DNA of 64,000 nucleotides. It comes from PALSA-612 sp963773055 (GTDB lineage Bacteria > Actinomycetota > Thermoleophilia > Gaiellales > Gaiellaceae). The notes under the pieces were generated by a model. That model did no database searches and was not told the origin of the DNA. It was given only the letters and a program-made list of their open reading frames with translations. The position numbers were made by a program, and so were the translations under genes. The DNA is taken from contig CAVYZL010000004.1 in NCBI GenBank assembly GCA_963773055.1, positions 1-64,000 on the forward strand, given 5' to 3'. Below, in pieces: positions 7,717-16,290 of this stretch (position 1 is its first letter; every line of letters begins with the position of its first letter).

Positions 7717-8967
7717 CTAGCGCGTGAGCGGACCGCTAGTGCGAACCGCGCGGACGACAGCATCGATCGCTCGGCTACTGACAGCCGCGTAGTTCCTGTC
7801 TTCAACGAGAGCTGCGTGTGTCGCGCCCTGGGTCGTTTCTTGAACGCTGTTTGTCGAGAGAGCGGCGAGCTTGTTCTGCGCTGCAGGCCAGCCCGACATC
7901 TGTCCAAGATCGGCCGTCAGAACGAAGAGCGGCTTTCCACCGAGACTCGTGAGAGCCTGGTCCTGACGAAAGACGGTTCGCAACTCGGCGAACTCGTCAC
8001 GATCGGCCCGCAACTCACGTGGCGAGGAACTGAACGCGCGCGCCTGGCGGCGAGCATCCGAGGGCAAGGAACTGAAGCCGATGCCGAGCGAGTAGACGCG
8101 CGCGACACCCGCGCGTGCGAGCGTCGGAAGTAGCGCCGACGCACGACGCCACACCGCGTAGAAGCGGCGATATTCGGACAGATCAAACTGATACGGAGTG
8201 GCCGAGTCGATCAACGCGACCCCGGCTACGTCCTTGGGATAGTCCATCGCGTAGGCGAGTGCGTATGTGCCGCCGACTGAGTGACCGGCGAGAACATACG
8301 GCCCGGGAACATTGGCAGCTGCAAGAAGGCCCCGCACGTCGGCGGAAAGCTGATGCGCGTCCTGGCGACCGGGCACGTTTCCACTCCAACCTTGGCCGGC
8401 GCGATCGAAGGCACAGACTCGGGTCTTGCGCGCGACATCTCCTTGCACCCAAGCCCAGCTCGGAGTGCGCTCGCCCAGCCCATTGAACAAGATCACAGCC
8501 GGAGACCCCGAACCCGCACAACGCAGATAAAGGCTGCGGCCAGCGACGAGGTAGGTGCGGCCGCCGGAAGGCGGGTTGTTGCTCGTCGCTGCCTCCATGA
8601 CGGTTTCGAATGCGCCGCCAAGAGCGGCGAGCGCCAAGACGGCGAATGCTGGATAGAGAAGCGCTCGGCGCGACCAGTTGTGCAATGAGCGGCGCGCACC
8701 CCGCACCGACCAGACGACAACGAGCGCAAGCAGAAGCGGCCAGACCCACCCCAGCCAGCCGAGGACGCGATTACTCGGCCCGAGAATGAGAAGCGCAAGG
8801 CCCGCGATGCCGAGGCCTAAGCCGGGGATGAGCGCCCAGGGTTGAGGCTGATCTGTGCGTCGACGAGCGAGCTCGAAGAGCATCAGCATCCCGAACGCGA
8901 GCGCGAGGAGGGCCGCACCCGTGATGACATTCTCAGGTCCGCCAGCGAACACGCCGAGGACGAGCAC
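7717..8967 (-). CDS. Membrane-anchored alpha/beta hydrolase
   Basis: 416 aa in the intact frame. The N-terminal third has about four hydrophobic helices. From about residue 135 a classic alpha/beta hydrolase follows: oxyanion region ILFNGLGERTPSW, CAFDRAGQGWSG, nucleophile elbow AGHSVGGTYAL (Ser), acid in the late VLTADLGQM region and His in GATHAAL. Substrate unknown. The listed start is an internal GTG. A better start, ATG 9089 with GGAG before it (MPDSAEAASTVAL...), is in another frame and would join this frame near 9050, adding a helix. That indicates a one-base deletion or an error. The gene shares the lower GC of the 6.7-9.1 kb stretch. Confidence 0.8.
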   Translation of the reverse strand: MLVLGVFAGGPENVITGAALLALAFGMLMLFELARRRTDQPQPWALIPGLGLGIAGLALLILGPSNRVLGWLGWVWPLLLALVVVWSVRGARRSLHNWSRRALLYPAFAVLALAALGGAFETVMEAATSNNPPSGGRTYLVAGRSLYLRCAGSGSPAVILFNGLGERTPSWAWVQGDVARKTRVCAFDRAGQGWSGNVPGRQDAHQLSADVRGLLAAANVPGPYVLAGHSVGGTYALAYAMDYPKDVAGVALIDSATPYQFDLSEYRRFYAVWRRASALLPTLARAGVARVYSLGIGFSSLPSDARRQARAFSSSPRELRADRDEFAELRTVFRQDQALTSLGGKPLFVLTADLGQMSGWPAAQNKLAALSTNSVQETTQGATHAALVEDRNYAAVSSRAIDAVVRAVRTSGPLTR

Positions 8968-9197
8968 TAGACCCAGAATCAGCCCTCCCGCGATCGAGCT
9001 CAGAACGACAAGCCCGATGTGGCCGCGGGCATGTTCCTTCTCGAGTTCCGGAGGGCAACGGTGCTCGCTGCCTCGGCCGAGTCCGGCATAGCGCTCCTAA
9101 GCGAAAGTTGAGGACGTTCTTACGGGACACTCGATGCTATGCAAGTCGAGCGACCTATCGCGCCGTTGACGAACTCGCGCGGCGACGCCAACCAGGG

Positions 9198-9662
9198 TTA
9201 GCCGTGCGCGTGGAATTCGTGAACGACTGCATGCCCGCGTCCGCGCGCGATCAGCCAGCGGTTGACGGGGAACGCAGCTAGGAAGGCAGTCACAAGGCTG
9301 ACGCCGAGGCTCCACCAGAACAGCCCGTCGGACAGTCCAGCCTCAATCGCGCCGGGGACGATCAGGATGAAGGCGTTATCAACGATTTCCATCGTCGCGA
9401 TCGAGAGCGTGTCCGAGGCGATGGCAAGTCGCGCAGCTCGACGGGGGGCCACGCCGGCGCTGACCAAGGGTCGTAACGTCAGTGCATAACCGAACAGAAA
9501 GGCGAGCAGGATCGCGATCGCGATCGAGGCGGCGTTGCCCCATCCAAGCGCTGTTGCGATGACCATGCCGAGCACCTCGCCGATCGCGCAGCCCGTCAGG
9601 CAGTGGACGGTCGCCTGAAAGGCGCTCTGGTTCAGTGACGCTCTCTGCGCGCTCGTCTGCAT
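9198..9662 (-). CDS. DUF4396 integral membrane protein
   Basis: 154 aa from ATG 9662, which has GGGAGGAG six bases upstream. It has four or five hydrophobic helices and the DUF4396-typical stretches HCLTGCAIGEVLGM, SIAIAILLAFLFGYALTL and EIVDNAFILIVPGA. It ends in a His-containing tail (HAVVHEFHAHG). The family is often encoded near copper oxidases and copper exporters, and here it is followed upstream by a multicopper oxidase cluster on the same strand. A role in metal or cell-envelope stress is inference. Confidence 0.82.
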   Translation of the reverse strand: MQTSAQRASLNQSAFQATVHCLTGCAIGEVLGMVIATALGWGNAASIAIAILLAFLFGYALTLRPLVSAGVAPRRAARLAIASDTLSIATMEIVDNAFILIVPGAIEAGLSDGLFWWSLGVSLVTAFLAAFPVNRWLIARGRGHAVVHEFHAHG

Positions 9663-9719
9663 GGAGCTCCTCCCGTGGCTATCGGCCAACTGAGAGACGG
9701 GCTTTGCCGAATCAAACCG

Positions 9720-10104
9720 CTACTGGTGGAAATGAACGCCCGCAGCTATCTCGCCGGCGATGATCGCCGCACAGACGAAGTCGACGACAAGGCAGAACGG
9801 GGGCCACCAGCGAGTGTTGGCGACAAACCGATGACGGTGCTGCCAGAGGTCCTTGAGCCCGTGGCCGGCAAGGCCGACGACAAGCAGCCACGGTGTGCCG
9901 GTGATCGCTGCGGCGGCGATGATGACGAACATGCCGGCGACGCCGCTTTCGACGGCGAGAACGGTTCGGCGTCCGTCGGCGACGGCGAGACCCGATGTAG
10001 ACGGAGGCGATCACGGCAAGCCCGAGCGCGTAGACAGTTGCTGTGTCAAGCCACCAGAAAGCAAGCGGTGTGGCCGCCTGCGCGACTCCGACAACGAGCC
10101 CCAC
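9720..10104 (-). pseudogene. Small membrane protein, frameshifted
   Basis: Two overlapping frames join into one plausible protein of about 127 aa: the start MGLVVGVAQAATPLAFWWLD... (GTG 10104) in one frame and ...AVESGVAGMFVIIAAAAITG to HFHQ in the other. Removing one G from the GGG at 9991-9993 restores continuity (VYIGLAVADGRR). Four helices are predicted. I do not recognise the family. It lies between the DUF4396 gene and the multicopper oxidase on the same strand and is probably part of that operon. Confidence 0.6.
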
Positions 10105-10156
10105 AGAATCGGCGCTCGCAGCCCTGCGCGGACCGGCTGCGCAATGCCGGCCACGC

Positions 10157-11959
10157 TCACTCCGGAGCGACGTTGAAGCTGAACATCATCCCGCTCTCGT
10201 GGTGCTCGGCGATGTGGCAGTGGGCCATCCAGCGCCCCGGGTTGCTGACGTCGAGCAGGATGTCGACCGTCTCTCCGGTGCGGATGAGCACCGTGTCCTT
10301 CCAGACGAGGTTGGGCTCGACGATTCCGTCCCTGGCGAGGATGAGAAATCGGCCGGCCCCGTGCACGTGGAACGGGTGCGGCATGGGGTGGTCTGAGTCC
10401 ATCTCGTTGACGAGGCGGAGCTTCACCTGATCGCCGACCCGGAAGGTCCAATCGATCTGCGCGTTTTCGGCCCCGGTGTCGCGATCGACCAGCTTCCAGC
10501 GCATGTTGGCCGGCGTCGTCATCCGGTTGACCTCGACCATGTCGTCTTCCCACTCGATCCCCTGTGCCGCGCCGTGCGCATGGCCGCTGCCGTGGTGCTC
10601 GTCGTGCCCGTGATCCTCTTCGTGATGGCTGTGATGCTGTTCGTCGCCATCCGAGGCCGTGTCAGCGTCGTCCCCGTCAACAGTCTCGCCAACTCCCGTC
10701 GCGCGCAGCGTCATCCCGCACTTCGGGCAGGTCGCGGCCCACGTTGCCGTGATCTCGGCATGCATGGGACAGGCGAAGGCGGTCGGAGCCTCGGTCTCGG
10801 CCGCCCCAGGCATGAGTTTCATGCCGCACTTCGGGCACTTGCCCGCCCAGGAGGCGACGATCTCCGGATGCATTGGACAGGCGTAGACACCCGTGTCGAC
10901 TCCACCCGCCGGGCCGACCTCGTCCATCTCGGCGACGAAGGAGAGCGTCTTGTCAGGCGAAGACTCGATGAACGGCTCGATCCGCTCGCGTTGCGTCCTC
11001 ATGTCTTCATTCGTGCGCAGGTTTTCGAACTGCTCTGTCAGGTCGGGCTCGGCCGGCTCGTCAACGACCCGGATCGCAGCGAGCCGGTAGGACTTCTCTG
11101 GCGTTCGATGTTCGAGCGCGAACTCTCCGGGCTCTGAGAAGAGGACGTCGACGACGACGCGCTCGGAGGGCGCGAGCAGGACCTCCTCGACCAGTTCCTC
11201 CTGTTCGTAATGGCCGCTGTCGCCGCCGACGAGCTTCATTCGCAGCCCCGGTAGCGTGACGTTGAAGACCCGCGTGTTGGCCGTGTTCGTGAAGTAGAAG
11301 CGCACGACCTCGCCGCGCTTCGCCTCGAGCGAGAGCTCCGGTTCACCGGCGATGAGCATCGTGTTCCCGAAGCGGCCCATCGCGACGTGCGTCGTCTCGG
11401 ACCCGCTGAAGGGCGCGATCCGCCCCTCCTCGATCAGGACGTCGTCGAGCGTCACGAGTAGCTCGCGGTGGGCAGGCGGCCAGTGATCGTCCTCGCTCGG
11501 GACGGCGAGGATGTTCCCGTAGAGGCCCATTTCCTGGCCGTAGTCCTCGCGGATGTGCGGGTGGTACCAGTACGCGCCTGGATCAGGCACGTTCACCTGG
11601 TACGTGAACGTTTCGCCGACCGGGATCGGCGCCTGCGTCTCGTGCGTGCCGTCGAAGCGGTTCTCGAGTCGCAGTCCGTGCCAGTGCACGGTCGCATCGA
11701 CGTCGCCGCGATTCGTGACGTGGACGATGATCGTCGCGTCCTGTGGCACTTTCAGCGTTGGGCCGGGGACGGAGCCGTTATAGGCAAGCATGCGCACGGT
11801 GGCGTCCCCGATCTGCTTCTTGACTGGTGCGATCTCGAGATCGAACTCGTCGCCGTCGGAGAGCTCGACGACCTCGGGACTGCGCGCGTCGGGTAGCCCC
11901 TCGGTCGAGCTCGGAAACTCGACGATGTCGGTGTGCCCGTGCGAGCTGTGGTCGTGCAT
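10157..11959 (-). CDS. Multicopper oxidase with two heavy-metal-binding insertions
   Basis: 600 aa from ATG 11959. Copper ligands are complete: HWHG (93-96), YHPH (132-135), HPFHVHG (528-534) and HCHIAEHHESGMM (from 580), giving a type 1 site with Met and a trinuclear centre. Between the second and third cupredoxin domains sit two heavy-metal-binding modules, ACPMHPEIVASWAGKCPKCGM (about 360-380) and a second CPMHAEI...CPKCGM (about 397-416), then a His-rich stretch (441-463). Such enzymes oxidise Cu(I) or organic substrates outside or at the membrane, but no signal peptide is evident. It reads in the same frame as the 5' part of the upstream monooxygenase, which I regard as accidental. Copper detoxification or oxidation is the likely role. 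Confidence 0.88.
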   Translation of the reverse strand: MHDHSSHGHTDIVEFPSSTEGLPDARSPEVVELSDGDEFDLEIAPVKKQIGDATVRMLAYNGSVPGPTLKVPQDATIIVHVTNRGDVDATVHWHGLRLENRFDGTHETQAPIPVGETFTYQVNVPDPGAYWYHPHIREDYGQEMGLYGNILAVPSEDDHWPPAHRELLVTLDDVLIEEGRIAPFSGSETTHVAMGRFGNTMLIAGEPELSLEAKRGEVVRFYFTNTANTRVFNVTLPGLRMKLVGGDSGHYEQEELVEEVLLAPSERVVVDVLFSEPGEFALEHRTPEKSYRLAAIRVVDEPAEPDLTEQFENLRTNEDMRTQRERIEPFIESSPDKTLSFVAEMDEVGPAGGVDTGVYACPMHPEIVASWAGKCPKCGMKLMPGAAETEAPTAFACPMHAEITATWAATCPKCGMTLRATGVGETVDGDDADTASDGDEQHHSHHEEDHGHDEHHGSGHAHGAAQGIEWEDDMVEVNRMTTPANMRWKLVDRDTGAENAQIDWTFRVGDQVKLRLVNEMDSDHPMPHPFHVHGAGRFLILARDGIVEPNLVWKDTVLIRTGETVDILLDVSNPGRWMAHCHIAEHHESGMMFSFNVAPE

Positions 11960-13123
11960 CGCCACCCAGCCTTCTCGGCTCGCGCTCCTGCCCGGACGCC
12001 GCCCTCTTCGTGGGGGGGCTCGGGCACGGCTTCTGCCTTCGGCTCTTGCACGGCCGTGATTCGCTGGGCGATGAACTGGGCATCGTTCTTCACCCAGCCG
12101 ATCAGAGCGGAGCCGCGCGTGTGCTGCCAGGTGAGGCCGAGGAAGTAGAGACCGGGGACGTCGGTTACGCCACGCCGGTGGCGCAGGCGTCCGTCCGGGT
12201 CGAAGATCGGCAGATCGATCCAGGAATAGTCGGGCCGATAGCCCGTCGCCCAGATGACCGCATCTACGTTCGAGCTCGCCTCCGTCCTCGAACGCAACGT
12301 TGCGCCCTGAAACACGAATCGCGCGCGGCTTCAGCTCAACGCCGTAGCGCGAGAGCTCGCGTGGGCTCGATCCGATCAACGTGTCCCGGTCTTTCAATCG
12401 TCGACCGAGGCGCGACTCGACCGTCAGGTTGATCAGACGCGTCTTCGTCAGCCACCAGAAGAGGTCGCGGCCCGCCACCCGCTGCGGTAGCGGCGTTTGC
12501 CGAGGGCCGACCGAGAGGACGACCTTGTGAGTGGTCGAGAGCTCCCTGGCGATCTGGAAGCCTGTGTTCCCGCCCCCGACCACGAGCACCGTTCCCTGGG
12601 GGACGTCAGGTGGCCGTCGGTAGCCCGTGCTGTGTGCCTGCCAGACGTCGCGGTCGAGCTCGGTGGCCAGCTCGGGGACGTAGGGCGTCTGGAAGGGGCC
12701 CGTCGCGACCACGACCTGAGCGGCGGTGATCGTCCGCCCGTCGAGCTCGAGGACGAAGCGCCCATCCTCGCGGGAAAGGCCGCGCACCGGGCTGTTGAGT
12801 TCGACCGGGAGGTCGGACTCTTCAGCGTAGCGCTCGAGATAGGCGATCACCTCGTCGCGAGTTGGGTAGTCGTCCGGGTCGCCGGGGAAGGGGAGCCCTG
12901 GCAGGCTGCTGTAACCCCGCGGCGTGAAGAGCGTCAGCGAGTCCCAGCGCTCACGCCACGCGGGCGCGATCGAATCGCCACGCTCGAGGACGATGAACCG
13001 TCGGCCTTGGCTGGCGAGGTAATAGCCCATGGCTAGACCCGCCTGGCCCGCTCCGATGACAACGGCCTCGTAGTCGGCCGCGGGCTCGGCACCGGATTCC
13101 AGCTCGCTCGCTGCCTCGCTCAT
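11752..13123 (-). pseudogene. Flavin-containing monooxygenase-like (CzcO-type) gene with one-base frameshift
   Basis: The 5' part encodes an FAD site (AVVIGAGQAGLAMGYYLA), the Trp-rich FMO segment and an NADP site (VLVVGGGNTGFQIA, about residue 182). After FEDGGELE the match moves to another frame: DAVIWATGYRPDYSW...GLTWQHTRGSALIGW, ending at about 12049. Deleting one A (the extra T at 12269-12270 on the plus strand) restores ELDVDAVIWATGYRPD. The corrected frame runs on to 11752, overlapping the multicopper oxidase gene by 208 bases, so its true end is unclear. Family members oxidise small molecules with NADPH and O2. Either a recent pseudogene or a consensus error. Confidence 0.8.
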
Positions 13124-13159
13124 CTCTATTGGGTTCTCCCGCTCGCTCTACGACGAAAC

Positions 13160-13354
13160 TCAGCTCAAAAATATAGGCGCCGCCGTCTGCTCGTCCGGCG
13201 AGTCGAAAATGATCAAACCACCCGAGCGATCGCTGAATGGGCCGCCGCGCCATCCCGGTATACCCATCTCACGCCAGTACTGCGCGTGTTGCGGCGCCAC
13301 CTCGCGCACGCGTTCGGCCTCGTGCTTCATAAAGTAGATGTACGCCCAGGTCAT
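13160..13354 (-). CDS. Short YCII-like protein, probably C-terminally truncated
   Basis: 64 aa from ATG 13354 with GAGG nine bases upstream. MTWAYIYFMKHEAERVREVAPQHAQYW and GPFSDRSGGLIIF match the first half of the YCII ferredoxin-like fold, which usually runs to about 95 residues and ends in a DPF motif not found here. The stop follows an ATATTTTTGAG stretch that is atypical of the region. It sits just upstream of the monooxygenase gene on the same strand. Function unknown. Confidence 0.5.
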   Translation of the reverse strand: MTWAYIYFMKHEAERVREVAPQHAQYWREMGIPGWRGGPFSDRSGGLIIFDSPDEQTAAPIFLS

Positions 13355-13398
13355 GTGCACCTCGCGGTCAAGAGTCTCTGCAAGTAGAGACTTGGATG

Positions 13399-13845
13399 TC
13401 AGCGTGCGGGCGCGGCAGTGGCCATGCCACCGTAGTCCCGACGGCGGTAGAGCATGATGAGAACCATCGCGACGATCGTCGAGGCGCAATACACGCCGCA
13501 GATCGGCCCACTGATGACGCCCAGCAAGCGCAGAACGATCAGCGGGATCGCTGGAACGACCATGGCTGCAGCCATCTCAGAGCAGCCTCTCCATGCATGG
13601 CCTCGGTGGCGCATCCACCCGACCATCGCCGCTGTCATCCCGAGTGCCTGAACAACCACGAACAACACCGCGTGCTGACGGAGCGCCTCATCCGCGGTCA
13701 TTCCCACCGCACTGAGAAAGAGCGCCGCACTCGCCATCATCCCGACCATCATCGCGAGCCCCATCTCCACGAGGTGGCGAACGAAGCCGAACCTGTGAGC
13801 ATCGTGACCGGAGCGTCCTCGCCGTCTGATGCTGGCTACCGTCAC
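13399..13845 (-). CDS. Four-helix membrane protein of a copper-cluster-associated family
   Basis: 148 aa from a GTG at 13845 preceded by GGGAGGA; the open frame extends to 13899. Four hydrophobic helices carry conserved-looking segments LVEMGLAMMVGMMA, MVGWMRHRGHAWRGCSEMAAAM and a terminal MLYRRRDYG. This pattern is common in actinobacterial proteins next to copper oxidases or exporters and is sometimes mislabelled as flagellar. Met-rich helices would fit metal handling, but this is inference. It is the first gene of the copper/oxidative group read leftward. Confidence 0.6.
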   Translation of the reverse strand: MTVASIRRRGRSGHDAHRFGFVRHLVEMGLAMMVGMMASAALFLSAVGMTADEALRQHAVLFVVVQALGMTAAMVGWMRHRGHAWRGCSEMAAAMVVPAIPLIVLRLLGVISGPICGVYCASTIVAMVLIMLYRRRDYGGMATAAPAR

Positions 13846-14394
13846 GCTCCTCCCTTCGCGGAAGACGTCGACGCTTCCACGAATTCGGAACGCAGGCATC
13901 GGGGACTGGCCCGTACCCCGTTAGTAGAAAACCGCAGCGTAAAGCTCGTCCGACGCTCGGTTCTTCTCTAGGGCACCCACGCCCCACCAGACTCGGCGTC
14001 GAGGGCCAGAACCTTCGGCTGCGCGGCACTGTCGCGATCTGCGGGAATCGCGACACGGTCAGTAGAGACATGACCGTCCGTCGCAATCTGGTGGAGGTGC
14101 ACCAGGGCCGCCACGATGTTTTCGCTCGTTGCGGGAATCTTGATGAGTTGGGCGTTGCAGCTGGACGAGCTCTGTCGTAGGTTGGTGATGCACCGAGCAC
14201 GGAGCGCTTCTAGGTTGAAGCCTCTCCTACGGGTCGTACGCGGAAGCCGCAAGGCCAGGCGGAAAGCTTGTGGGGGTGGTGGACGAAGGCGCCACCGGCT
14301 CGGTGTTCTTCTTGGGCGACCATGCTCGGCGTTCTCCCCCCCCGCCTTTTCCCTCCTCTCCCCCACGCCGGATCGGCGGCTAGTCTCGCTCTGA
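13846..14394. other. Gap without a confident gene
   Basis: About 550 bases. The minus strand from about 14200 to 13968 reads as a fairly natural protein tail (LIKIPATSENIVAALVHLHQ... ending GGAWVP). It lacks a start, an RBS and any family I recognise, so it may be the remnant of a truncated gene. The rest looks non-coding, with a C-rich stretch near 14335-14365. Confidence 0.4.
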
Positions 14395-14944
14395 ATGGAC
14401 GGAGTCGAGATCCGGCGCTCGCTTCGGACGCGGCGGTGGCGACTGGAAGCTCCCTGGGGCGAGCCGGTCCGACTCGTCGTTCCGCAGAGGACGAGCCGGA
14501 CTGAGATCGAGCGCGTTCTCGCGGACAAGCGGCCGTGGATCGAGAAGCAGCGGCGCCGCCAGGTGCCGCGCCTCGGGCTTGAAGAACTCGCGGTCAGCGA
14601 AGCGGAGGGGCGCATCCGAGCGCGGAGGCTCGTCTCGGAATTGGCTGAGGCGGAGGCCGGGCGGATCGGCGTCTCCTACAGACGGATCCGGATCGGAGCC
14701 CAGCGGACGCTGCTGGGGCTCCTGCTCTCCGCGTGGCACGCTCTCCTTCAACTGGCGGCTCGTGCTGGCGCCGCCCGATGTGGTCGACTACGTGGTCGTC
14801 CACGAGCTCTGCCACCTGCGAGTTCCGAACCACTCACGATCGTTCTGGACGCTGCTCGAAGAGCGCCGTCCGCACTGGCGCGACCAGCGTGCCTGGCTAC
14901 GCGAGCATGGGCCTGAGCTCCTGGCGTTCAGACCGTCGGGCTGA
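14395..14944 (+). pseudogene. YgjP/M48-like metallopeptidase (WLM-type) with one-base frameshift
   Basis: The first frame gives MDGVEIRRSLRTRRWRLEAP...RIRIGAQRTL, and the second gives GSCSPRGTLSFNWRLVLAPPDVVDYVVVHELCHL...SFWTLLEERRPHW. Together they match the DUF45/YgjP family with its zinc motif HELCH and downstream H-x-x-x-FW. Removing one C at 14713 (CTGCTGG to CTGTGG) restores RTLWGSCS, the usual family sequence. The repaired length is about 182 aa. Family members are soluble zinc proteins of uncertain proteolytic activity. Either a recent pseudogene or a base-call error. Confidence 0.75.
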
Positions 14945-14975
14945 CCCCCTTTTGTACCCGATCGACCTCCCGCCC

Positions 14976-15042
14976 CTGGCCCGTGCGCTGCCACGGTGCG
15001 CGCCGCCAAGCGGCCAACATCAGTTCGCAATCGTTCGCTATC
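14976..15042 (+). repeat. Dispersed hairpin repeat, copy 3, abutting a glyoxalase gene
   Basis: Matches 7458-7536 with an 11-base deletion in the middle. It starts CTGGCCCGTGCGCTGCCACG and ends CAGTTCGCAATCGTTCGCTATC. Its last bases supply the TAG stop of the minus-strand glyoxalase gene. It lies between convergent genes. Confidence 0.75.
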
Positions 15043-15397
15043 TATCCGGATCGCGGACGAAGCAGATGCGTGAGCCGCCCTCGACCACCTGGTACGGGGG
15101 CCGCTCGGGCTCGATGCCCTGTCCGGCGAGCTCTCCAAGGGTCGCGTCGAGGTCGTCGACGCCGATCGCGATGTGCCCGTAGCCCGTGCCCAGCTCGTAC
15201 GTGCGGCCGTCGTGGTTGTAAGTCAGCTCGAGAATGTTCTCTGCGTCGCCGATCGAGAAGAAGTAGTTCGTCGCCTCGAGCTCGCCGTTCCGAATGATGT
15301 CGAGGTCGCGGGAGAAGCTGAAGCCGAGCGCCTCATAGAACGCGCGGCTCTTCGCGGGGTCCGTGATGCGCACCATCGTGTGGAGGAATCTCGCCAC
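15038..15397 (-). CDS. Glyoxalase I-like VOC protein, copy 1, lacking the last metal ligand
   Basis: 119 aa from GTG 15397. The match to lactoylglutathione lyase is strong: FLHTMVRITDPAKSRAFYEALGF (His ligand 6), NILELTYNHDGR (Glu ligand) and YGHIAIGVDD (His ligand). Normal enzymes end DPDGYxIELIE, whose Glu is the fourth metal ligand (E122 in E. coli GloA). Here the protein stops as DPDR, and the stop is contributed by the dispersed repeat. It is about 94% identical to the copy at 21293-21649. TAGGAT sits seven bases before the start in the loop of a perfect hairpin. The protein may be inactive or need a partner to complete the site. Confidence 0.88.
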   Translation of the reverse strand: MARFLHTMVRITDPAKSRAFYEALGFSFSRDLDIIRNGELEATNYFFSIGDAENILELTYNHDGRTYELGTGYGHIAIGVDDLDATLGELAGQGIEPERPPYQVVEGGSRICFVRDPDR

Positions 15398-15426
15398 GGC
15401 CCGGATCCTAGCCGGGCCGTGGCGAG
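15390..15426. terminator. Perfect 15-bp palindromic hairpin at the glyoxalase start
   Basis: CTCGCCACGGCCCGG (15390-15404) pairs with 15412-15426 around the loop ATCCTAG. It lies 14 bases after the DsrE-like stop, so it can end that operon. It also covers the glyoxalase GTG, with a -10-like TAGGAT in the loop, so it may double as a regulatory element for the next gene. Confidence 0.65.
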
Positions 15427-15440
15427 GAGCGCGGTGCCGG

Positions 15441-15948
15441 TTACGTGAAGATGATCTGGCCGCCGGCGGCCTGCTCGTAGAACTCCCCGACGGAGATGAT
15501 GCCCTCGAGCTGCGGGACGAAGTCGTCCATCGTCAGGCCGAACATGTCAACCGTCGCCTTGCAGGCGTAGAGACGGACGCCCGAGTCCGCGACGAGCTCG
15601 ACGAACTCCGGGATAGGCGGGATGTCGATCTTCTCCATCTGGCGCTTCATCATCTTCGTGACGAGAGCGGAGAAGCCGGGCAGCACGCCGATGAGGGTCG
15701 GCATGTGGAGGCCCGGGTTCCCGACCGTTGCCACCTTGATCTTCTCGTAGCGGTCCTTCCGGATCGCGTCGAGCCCGAAGAACGTGAAGAAGAGGTCGGC
15801 GCTCGATGCCCTCCATCCGGGCGCCGTTCGCCATGATGAGCGCGGGGTAGACACCTTCGAGAGAGCCCTTCGAGACGACGATGGCGACCTTCTCGATCGT
15901 CTTCGGCTCGACGGCGGTGATCTCCTGGTGTTCCAGTAGCTCGGTCAT
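15441..15948 (-). pseudogene. DsrE/DsrF-like sulfur-carrier family protein, one-base frameshift
   Basis: The start frame (ATG 15948) reads VEPKTIEKVAIVVSKGSLEGVYPALIMANGARMEGIE. The next frame continues ADLFFTFFGLDAIRKDRYEK...RLYACKATVDMFGL and ends QIIFT. One extra base near 15801 separates them; the repaired protein is 168 aa. The fold is the DsrE/TusD type, and the Cys in YACKATVDM is the conserved sulfur-relay position. It lies next to a DsrC/TusE-like protein and a sulfide:quinone reductase-like protein on the same strand, supporting a role in handling sulfane sulfur. Real decay versus error cannot be told from one sequence. Confidence 0.8.
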
Positions 15949-15961
15949 CGTTCGTTCCTCC

Positions 15962-16279
15962 CTAGATGCAGCCCTTTGGCTTGGGGATGCCGCCGATCTT
16001 GGCGGCGAGCTTGGCCGGCCCCTTGGGAAAGAGGACGTACAGCTCCTTGACGGGCACGCCCGACTCCTTGCCGAGCGCGCGGATCGACGGAGCCTCTCCC
16101 GTCCCGAGATAGCGCTCGCGCATGAACCGCACGACGAGCCAGTGCCTGTCGGTCAGCTCCGGGATCCCGTTGTCGCGGGCAATCGCGGCGGCGATCGAAT
16201 CGTTCCACTGCTCGGGGTCGGTCAGGAAGCCCTCGGCGTCGACGTCGACGGGGGCATCGGCGATCAAGGTCATGGTCAT
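15962..16279 (-). CDS. DsrC/TusE-like sulfur relay protein
   Basis: 105 aa from ATG 16279, with AAGGAGG five bases upstream. DAEGFLTDPEQWNDSIAAAIARDNGIPELTDRHWLVVRFMRERY is diagnostic for the DsrC/TusE family. The C-terminus PKPKGCI keeps the penultimate Cys that carries persulfide. The second Cys ten residues earlier, needed for the DsrC trisulfide role in sulfite reduction, is absent, so this is a TusE-like or RspA-like carrier. No DsrAB is nearby. It is placed between the DsrE-like and SQR-like genes, forming a compact sulfur-transfer unit. Confidence 0.88.
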   Translation of the reverse strand: MTMTLIADAPVDVDAEGFLTDPEQWNDSIAAAIARDNGIPELTDRHWLVVRFMRERYLGTGEAPSIRALGKESGVPVKELYVLFPKGPAKLAAKIGGIPKPKGCI

Positions 16280-16290
16280 CTCGTCCTCCT

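Noticed and set aside
10157..13123. A single 988-aa monooxygenase-multicopper oxidase fusion
   Set aside because: The FMO part leaves its frame at 12270, and about 100 residues before the oxidase start read as nonsense; the true FMO tail is in another frame. The shared frame is accidental.
13968..14200. Minus-strand coding tail (LIKIPATSENIV... to GGAWVP)
   Set aside because: Looks protein-like but has no start, RBS or recognisable family, so not called as a gene; noted in the gap entry.
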